64,000 nt of DNA from Volutella citrinella (lineage: Eukaryota; Ascomycota; Sordariomycetes; Hypocreales; Nectriaceae). This document shows, one piece after another, positions 57,670 through 64,000 of this stretch (the first letter of the stretch is position 1; each line of letters opens with the position of its first letter). Below the pieces are notes generated by a model that searched no databases, was not told the DNA's origin, and saw nothing but the letters and a program-made list of their open reading frames with translations. The stretch is from contig JAWZSP010000006.1 of assembly GCA_034401135.1 (NCBI GenBank), positions 4,092,001 to 4,156,000 on the forward strand. The letters run 5' to 3'. The translations under genes were made by a program, and so were the position numbers.

Positions 57670-58628
57670 TTCGTCTGTTCATGAATTTCAAATTGGGGAG
57701 CTCGATGCTTCAAGACTGGGCAACATGGTGCTATTTAATGGTCCTGCAGCAGCGGGTTGGAGGCCCGTATCAGCCGTTCTCCCCTGCCCCACTGGCATAG
57801 CACAACGGGATTCCGGCGGTGCCATCAACACAGATTGGGCCATTTCAGCCCACTCTGTAGCATTGAGCCGTCGTTCATCCGGGCTGACAGACTAGACCGC
57901 CTTGGCGAAGGTCTTCACCGGCTGCAAATGGGGGAACAATACCAACCGTTCCGCTCTTTATCCGTGGTTCAGCCATGGCCCAAGCCCATAGATTCTCCGA
58001 GCTTTCTCCTTGCCACACTGCGGCGTAGGGTAATGGGGTAAAGAGAACGGATATCGTGAGATTATCAACACAAAACGAGCCGTACTGTAATTCAAAGGCC
58101 GCATCTCCCGAGCATAGACGGATTATAAATTTGAGTGTGATTCTTCGCTCATTGGCCAAGTCAATAGGGATCAACGCACCAAAGTGTTGGAATGGGTCAG
58201 ACGTGTGATTGAGTATCGCAGAAAGAAACACAAGAAAGGGTCAATTTAATTCATCTCCAATCTACTGTTCAATGGGTTATGAGCCCGGACACCGAATTCC
58301 AGAAAAATCAGCTAAGTGACCCAGACTCAAGTTTGAGTCCGCCGACTCAGGATATTCCCTACGCATAAAACCCAGGCCAGAACTCGATTGACAATCCAAA
58401 TACTAATTCCAACACAAAGAATCATCAAAGAGCCCTCAGAAGGAATTCAGGTTCTTTCGAAACATCGCACAAATCCAACAATGGATCAACGTCAAGAAAG
58501 TGTATGTTCGTCTTATCAGCAATTCTATAAACAAGTTCAAGAAAATAAACATCAGAATCTATAAAACCATGAATCCACCATGAAAGCGTCCCCAGGAACT
58601 ATTCTCCTCCCATACTCAGTCCTCACAT
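57670..58628. other. intergenic, no gene seen
   Basis: This stretch of 959 bp holds the acetyltransferase promoter and the 3' flank of the small secreted protein gene. AT-rich sequence with direct AA/TT tracts lies at 58240-58570. No gene is supported. Confidence 0.4.
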
Positions 58629-59161
58629 CTAGCACCAGCCGCGGACCGGCTTCTCGGCAGCAATGCACCTGCCCTTTCCATCAGCGCAGGCGAAGCCCTC
58701 CTTGGCCACCTGGCGACACGCGGCCTCCCACTCGTTGCCTCCAAGTCTGCCCCCATTTTGGCCGGTGCACTATGAAAGAGTCAGTTCCGCGTCGTCGCGA
58801 CTAGAGGGAGCGCGAGCCACTTACACGGCCGGAGGGGGTGTTGTAGGCGACGCCGCCCCACTAAACAGCATTGGAGTTAGCGAAACTTGACAGAACAATG
58901 GCCCGGATCTGAGTCTGGTCAACGCACCTTGTATGCAGCCTTGTTGTAGACCTCGCAGGCCTTGGTGGTGATGCGCCAGTTGTAGCTGTCGCCGTTGTGA
59001 CAAGTGCACGAGTCGTGCAAGTCGGCGGCGCTGGTTTGAGCGTTTCTTGTTAGCATTGGACGTCAACCAGCCCGGGGGGTGCTGGGTGCATAGAATTCAA
59101 GTGCTTACCCCATGGAGAAGAGCATGAAGGCGCAAAGAGCTTGAGTGGCAGAGAAGTACAT
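58629..59161 (-). CDS. small secreted cysteine-rich protein, effector candidate
   Basis: This gene is too fragmented to appear as a long open frame. Four exons, 59161-59109, 59030-58928, 58860-58825 and 58769-58629, are joined by three GT-AG introns (78, 67 and 55 nt). Frame is conserved throughout and the product is 110 aa. Residues 1-18 form a signal peptide. The mature part has eight cysteines (26, 28, 43, 65, 82, 92, 99 and 110), enough for four disulfides, and ends in Trp-Cys. Other marks are DSCTCHNGDSYNW, a YNTPSGRC junction and WEAACRQVA. Introns make up more than a third of the gene. A TATATAA lies 137 bp upstream. Small size, secretion and cysteine content fit an apoplastic or host-facing effector, or an antimicrobial protein; which one is inference. 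Confidence 0.8.
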
Positions 59162-59297
59162 GGTTGTGGAGAAAGAAATCAAGTTTCAAGTTCGTTGTTG
59201 AAGTAGAAGATGGTGGATGTAGATGTGGATGATGATACAATCTGTTTGTTTGTGCTTGCTTGTTGCTCAACTCGGTGGAATTGACAAAGGCAACAGG

Positions 59298-59304
59298 TTA
59301 TATA
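59298..59304 (-). promoter_or_regulatory. TATA box of the small cysteine-rich protein gene
   Basis: TATATAA on the minus strand, 137 bp before the ATG at 59161. Confidence 0.45.
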
Positions 59305-60206
59305 GCATCGCATGGCTCTTTTACTCAATTACCCAGAGTGGAAGGTATTTCATCACCACGGCCTATTCCCGTATCGCCCCCACTATGCCGCCCTCCAAGG
59401 CGAAACACACCCCGGCAGGACACGACTGCCCATGGCCCATATCGGTCCGGGAAGAGATGCGAAATGCTCGCTCATGTGGTCATTGTGGGGCCCCGCCGAG
59501 ACAGCTACTGAACTCTAAAGTGTGCAATCGTCGTCGCATCCCTGTCGCTTTGAGTTAAGCAGCGAGCAGGGGGGGAAATGCCCTATTCTCCGGCGATAGT
59601 ACCACTCATTAAGCACCCACGTGGGAGGGATGTTCACTCGTCGGGCGCAAGACATGGTCAGATGGCGCTGTTCTTTGCCCACAAACGGCTTGCCACTCCC
59701 ACGGGGGCTATCCAGTGATCCACATCCCGTGTTTCGGCAGCTACCGAGCCGGCAGGGCGTGCCTGGCCAGCGAGCACCGCCATTGGCCAGCTATACCCTG
59801 ATGGTTGCACACGCGGCGCATGGAAGAGTCCCTTAATGGTGTTTTGGGCAATTTTGGCAACTGGACCCTCCCCTCCCCCGTATAATCCCAGCCATCGGTA
59901 TCCGTAATAGGGCTATGCATTGTTCAATTAAACCTAACACGATCAGATTCGGACACCAAGTGGGAAGCTGGCTGGAGCTTTTGCACTTGAAGGATTCACT
60001 TACGCACCATTTGCCATCGGGCCCTCCGAGCTTTCGAATCATCCACCAATTGGGCTTTGGGGAGTTGCAAAGTCCCTGGTGTCTCAAGAAAACCTTCTTG
60101 TGATTTCAGGACAGAGGCCCATTGCTTGGCGGGAAGGCGTGGGTGGGGGGCCGTCGTCATGTTGTGTTCGCCCGGACTCGGTGTTGATAGAATAGACCGG
60201 TGTGTG

Positions 60207-60215
60207 TATAATATA
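60207..60215 (+). promoter_or_regulatory. TATA box of the beta-rich secreted protein gene
   Basis: TATAATATA on the plus strand, about 155 bp before the ATG at 60369. A CAAC/CT-rich leader typical of strongly expressed fungal genes follows. Confidence 0.45.
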
Positions 60216-60368
60216 GTCTTGAAACCATCCCTTCAACAAACAGTCAGTCAACAGCAGAAACAACTTACCAGCCTTACCCTTCTCTTCCACTTCCACACAG
60301 ACCAGTCTTGATTATCACTTCAAGGTCCATCCCTCCACACAATCATCACCACCCTTCCACAAGTCATC

Positions 60369-61073
60369 ATGCTGGCCCCTACTCTTGCTGCCATCCTCGG
60401 CCTTGCCTCCCTCGCGGCGGCTGCTCCCGCTCCCGTGGCCCTTAACGCCGACGACGTCATCGTCCTCAAGCTCGACGGCACGTCCGAGGTCATGAAGGCC
60501 GCCGACTTTGACAAGCTCGAGGCCCGCGCAGCACCCAGCCAGTTCAGCCCGCGGTCCGTCGAGGCCCCCCAACTGGCCCGCCGGGGCTGCGAGCAGAGCA
60601 CCGAGGTGCAGATCCTCTCCGAGAACGACTTCCTCAACTGGGACGTGGCCATCTCGCCCGTCGTCGGCTCCCTGACCAGCAAGAGCGCGCAGGTGGCCGT
60701 CACCGAGGGCTACACGCTGGCCAACACGCTGACCATCAGCTCGTCGTCCGAGGTCACCTTTGTCAAGGACCTGTTCAAGAGCTCCCTGTCCATCTCGTAC
60801 GCGCAGCAGTGGACGACGCAGCAGTCGCAGACGCTCACTTTCGCTGTCCCCGACAACCAGTATGGTGTCATTGTCAGCCAGCCCTACGTCCACCGCATCG
60901 AGGGCAACGTCTTCAGCGGCTGCACCGACAGCCCCAAGAAGGAGTGGTTCATGTCCGACTCGTACACCAGCCAAAAGTACGGCGACCTGAGCTGGGTCAA
61001 GGGCGTTATCCGTCTTTGCAGCAGCGAAAAGTACCCCGTTCCCTTTTGCAACGGCAACGGCAGCCACGCTTAA
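60369..61073 (+). CDS. secreted beta-rich protein with Kex2-type site, possible aerolysin-like fold
   Basis: An intronless frame of 234 aa. Residues 1-19 are a signal peptide (MLAPTLAAILGLASLAAAAP). A propeptide-like segment ends in Ala-Arg-Arg (70-72), a Kex2 site, leaving a mature start at GCEQ. The mature part has four cysteines (74 and three near the C-terminus). Its middle alternates Ser/Thr with hydrophobic residues (YTLANTLTISSSSEVTF, then SLSISYAQQWTTQQSQTLTF, then AVPDNQYGVIVSQP). This strand pattern, ending in a VP turn, resembles the ETX/MTX2-aerolysin-type pore-forming fold. That likeness is by eye only. It also resembles small secreted effector candidates of plant- and insect-associated fungi. 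Strong GC3 bias and a good TATA box suggest high expression. Confidence 0.7.
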   Translation: MLAPTLAAILGLASLAAAAPAPVALNADDVIVLKLDGTSEVMKAADFDKLEARAAPSQFSPRSVEAPQLARRGCEQSTEVQILSENDFLNWDVAISPVVGSLTSKSAQVAVTEGYTLANTLTISSSSEVTFVKDLFKSSLSISYAQQWTTQQSQTLTFAVPDNQYGVIVSQPYVHRIEGNVFSGCTDSPKKEWFMSDSYTSQKYGDLSWVKGVIRLCSSEKYPVPFCNGNGSHA

Positions 61074-62103
61074 GCGAGGGCATCGTGACGAGGTGCGATC
61101 TGGGTGGTCGTTTGGTGCTGTCGATGCCGTCTGTGGCAAGGCGGTGGTATCAGGATACAGACTTGGAGAGACTTGGAGAGACGGCTCGATGGAGGCTTGA
61201 TTGATTGATGAACGGATAGGATGATAGACTGTTTTTCTTTTTATTTATTTTTTTCGTATATTTTTCTCTCTGTCCATAGTCAGTACTTGAATTGGTTATA
61301 GAACATGTTCTTTGCAGCTCAACATGAGTGACGAAACCGCATCCAATGCCATCCAGCCAGCTCTGGCAATAATCATACAATAGGCCCAAAACTTGCGTAC
61401 TGTTTCGTTTCGTATCCCTCCAGACGAAATCAAATAGGAGCAGAGGCGTGAACGAAGGGGGCGCAGCGTCGGACAACCCGCCGTTCTTAAGCGCGCGCCA
61501 GGGAGGTGGCTGACGTACCACAGTGGTACCCATCCCGGAAGTACGGCATCCACACCATCGACATCGTCGCTAGCGTCAGGGCCTACGGCGGGGGATGAGG
61601 CGTCACCTATGCCGCTCTGCCGAGTGACACGCCGTCCTAGCCGCATCCATTGGCCAGATCTCTCCCCAGAGATGCTAGCTTCGCACAAAGGAGACTGTGA
61701 GACACCATTTGCAGCGATGAGACGGAGATATTTACGACGAGGCAGGGGCGTTCTAGGCCGAATACTGCCTCGCTCCCCCCGTACCAGTGAAATGATGCGC
61801 GAACTGGTCCGGCCCGTTGCAAATTCCAAGGGCACGCACGTATTTAGAGTTGGTGGTGGCCGTCGTCGCTCGGGCCAGAAATAAAAAAGGGACGGCCGCG
61901 CAAGCTGTACGTATGTCCGTCTTGTAGACCCCCATTAGTCCCTCGCTGCCCGTTTTCGCGTGGTTTTCTCCTCAAGCTTTCTCTCTCGCAGCTTATCCTA
62001 TCGTTAATTCTCAAGCTTGAGAGGACCTATTGCAGTCAGGACCCAGCCGCCCGCGAGTCTCTTTTCTTACACCCAGCCAATCGAATCGCAGTCGTTCGCT
62101 ACC
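61074..62103. other. intergenic, 3' flank and GH72 promoter
   Basis: This interval of about 1 kb has no supported gene. A T-rich tract with ATTTATTTTTT around 61240-61265 suits 3' processing of the upstream gene. AATAAAAAAGG near 61880 may be an AT-rich promoter element of the GH72 gene. Confidence 0.4.
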
Positions 62104-63746
62104 ATGTCGATCCTTAGGCTCTTGGCACCGCTGTCGGTGGTGGTGGCTAGCGCTCTTGGCGCTGATCTGCCATCGATTCAGATGAAGGTAATTCCTGCGA
62201 CGACCTCACTCATTGCACGAGTCTGCAACACGACACTGACACAAATCTCCATCATCGATAGGGCTCCAAGTTTTTCTTCCCCAACGGAACCCAGTTCTTC
62301 CTCAAGGGCGTCGGCTACCAGCAGAACTCGGGCGCCGCGGGAACCACATCCAACACGACCAAGTTCGCCGACCCTTTGGCCGACGAAGCGCGATGCAAGG
62401 TCGACGTCCCTCTCCTGGCCCAGCTCGGCACCAACATCATCCGCACATACGCCATTGATCCCACCGCCGACCACTCGGCCTGCATGAAGCTCCTCAACGA
62501 CGCCGGCATCTACGTCATCTCGGACCTGAGCGAGCCCAACCTGTCCATCGACCGCAGCAACCCCAAGTGGGACGTCGAGCTGTTTGGCCGGTACCAGCAG
62601 GTCATCGACTCGCTCCAGGGCTACTCCAATGTTCTCGGCTTCTTCGCCGGCAACGAGGTCAGCAACCAGGCCAACAACACGGGCGCCTCGGCCTACGTCA
62701 AGGCCGCCGTGCGCGACTCCAAGCAGTACATCAAGGACAAGAAGTACCGCTGGATGGGCGTCGGGTACGCGGCAAACGACGACAAGGACATCCGCACCGA
62801 CCTGTCAGCCTACTTCAACTGCGGCGACGCCGACCAGGCCATCGACTTTTTTGGGTACAACATCTACTCGTGGTGCGGCCAGAGCAACTTTGAGGATGCC
62901 GGATACAACCGCTTCATCGACGCCTTTGGTAACTACTCGGTGCCCGTCTTCTTCGCCGAGTACGGCTGCAACCTGCCCAAGGGCGCTGCCGCGCGTACCT
63001 TTGACGAGACGACGGCCCTCTACGTCGACAACATGACGGCCGTGGTGAGCGGCGGCATTGTGTACGAGTACTTCGAGGAGGAGAACGACTACGGGCTCGT
63101 CAAGGTCTCGGGCTCCTCCGTGACCAAGCTGGACGACTTCGACGCCCTCGCCAAGAAAGCCAACGCCGCGAGCCCCAAGGGCGTCTCCATGTCGAGCTAC
63201 ACCTCGTCCAACAAGCCGGCCAGCTGCCCGGCCGTCAGCCAGCAGTGGGACGCGCACTCGAACCTCCCGCCGACGCCCGACAACAGCACCTGCTCGTGCA
63301 TGGTCAAGTCGCGATCCTGCGTGCCCAAGTCCGCCCTGTCGTCGACAAAGTACCAGGACATCTTCGACTACATCTGCGGCAGCGACAAGAGCCTGTGCAG
63401 CGGCATCAACGGCGACCCCACGACCGGCACGTACGGCGCCTACAGCATGTGCGCCGACGTTGACAAGCTGGCCTTTGTGCTCGACGCCTACTACAAGAAG
63501 CAGAAGCAGGCCGCCACCGCGTGTGACTTTAACGGCCAGGCCCAGACCCAGACGGCCAGCGGCTCCGGCAGCGACTGCACCAAGACGAGCTCCTCCAGCG
63601 GTTCCAGCTCGTCCGGCAGCTCCAGCTCCAAGAAGAACCCGGCGGCTCTGGGGGCGCCCATGGCCCGCATCTCCGTCGGCGAGGGACTCAGCGTGGGCGT
63701 GTACCTGTGCGCCGCCCTGATCGGCACTGCATTTGTCCTTGTCTGA
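62104..63746 (+). CDS. GH72 beta-1,3-glucanosyltransferase with X8/CBM43 domain, GPI-anchored (Gel/Gas type)
   Basis: Exons 62104-62187 and 62262-63746, with a 74-nt GTAATT...TAG intron, give 522 aa. A signal peptide of about 19 residues is followed by the GH72 domain. The catalytic pair is Glu160 in FFAGNEVSNQ and Glu261 in VFFAEYGCNL, matching Glu161/Glu262 of yeast Gas1. A cysteine-rich X8 (CBM43) domain follows near residues 370-460 (CSCMVKSRSCVPK...CSGINGDPTTGTYGAYSMC). Then come a Ser-rich stretch and a C-terminal hydrophobic tail, typical of GPI attachment at the cell wall or plasma membrane. The enzyme elongates and branches beta-1,3-glucan. The extra X8 module places it with the Gas1/Gas2-like subgroup. 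Confidence 0.94.
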
Positions 63747-64000
63747 GGCAACGAGGTGGTCAAACTTGCCGTCGCTGGCTATTAATTAAATGCGCCGAGC
63801 CACTCTTGACATTGAGCATTGTGATGATCATTACACCACTGCCAGCGACACACTCACCGATGCTCAATTGAGCCAATTTCCTTACCAGTCCGTCTAGAGC
63901 TGTACTTCGACTGTATTCATAGGCTTCCATAGCATGCTACATTTCCCTGATAAAACCAAGACTCTCTTGAATATACACCATTTTTCTCTGCTTTGCCACC

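Larger units (their letters stand above)
59162..60368. promoter_or_regulatory. divergent intergenic region between two secreted-protein genes
   Basis: No gene is seen in 1.2 kb. It holds the TATA box of the cysteine-rich gene (59298-59304, minus strand) and of the next gene (60207-60215, plus strand). The two secreted-protein genes are divergent and could share regulation. Confidence 0.45.

Noticed and set aside
60315..61139. 274-codon minus-strand frame opposite the beta-rich secreted protein
   Set aside because: It is Ala/Gly/Arg-rich antisense sequence, and the plus strand has a signal peptide, Kex2 site and promoter.
1..64000. tRNA genes, CRISPR arrays, rRNA and intact transposons
   Set aside because: I scanned the intergenic stretches by eye for tRNA B-box-like sequences, regular spaced repeats, terminal inverted repeats and transposase or reverse-transcriptase motifs and found none that hold up. 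tRNAscan-SE and RepeatMasker would be decisive.

Overview
The window is 64 kb of nuclear DNA from a filamentous ascomycete, most likely a Sordariomycete of the Hypocreales type. The evidence is many short introns (about 47-86 nt) with GT-AG ends and CTAAC/CTGAC branch sites, Zn2Cys6 regulators, a HET-domain protein, NACHT-ankyrin NLR-like proteins, a GPI-anchored GH72 cell-wall enzyme and small secreted cysteine-rich proteins. The species cannot be named from sequence alone. I rebuilt gene models by hand from splice sites. Each spliced model keeps one open frame, but none has been checked against RNA.

Layout. (1) 1-4.4 kb looks like the edge of an indole-diterpene-type biosynthetic cluster: the start of a divergent membrane-anchored enzyme cut by the window edge, a PaxB-like membrane terpene cyclase, a PaxG-like geranylgeranyl diphosphate synthase and a DMATS-type aromatic prenyltransferase. 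An MFS exporter follows (5.0-6.8 kb). (2) About 2 kb without a convincing gene separates this from a polytopic acyltransferase-like protein, a HET protein, an amino-acid permease and an amidase (8.7-17.3 kb). (3) 18.5-35.3 kb is dominated by two large NACHT-ankyrin genes (about 1499 and 2155 aa). Between them lie a secreted beta-lactamase-fold hydrolase and a Zn2Cys6 regulator, transcribed divergently. (4) 35.6-50 kb carries metabolic genes: a GH38 alpha-mannosidase divergent from a sugar transporter, a dimeric alpha-beta-barrel protein, a C2H2 zinc-finger protein, a class V aminotransferase-like PLP enzyme and an AAAP amino-acid transporter. (5) 50.4-50.5 kb holds an eroded 15-bp tandem repeat that reads as pentapeptide repeats. 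It is followed by a Zn2Cys6 regulator, an Arg/Ser-rich ankyrin protein and a hexapeptide-repeat acetyltransferase. (6) 58.6-63.7 kb is rich in secreted products: a four-exon, eight-cysteine small secreted protein, a beta-rich secreted protein with a Kex2-type site and an aerolysin-like stretch, and a GH72 glucanosyltransferase.

How the genes fit together. The first four genes form a plausible pathway: GGPP supply, cyclisation of a prenylated indole, then late prenylation, with tailoring enzymes expected beyond base 1. The HET gene and the two NLR-like genes make 10-35 kb a non-self-recognition neighbourhood. The mannosidase and sugar transporter share a 1.7-kb promoter region and fit uptake and turnover of oligosaccharides. 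The last 6 kb is a small secretome island. The most interesting items are the cluster edge, the two secreted proteins, two probable GC-AG introns, the NLR with no effector domain and the pentapeptide relic.
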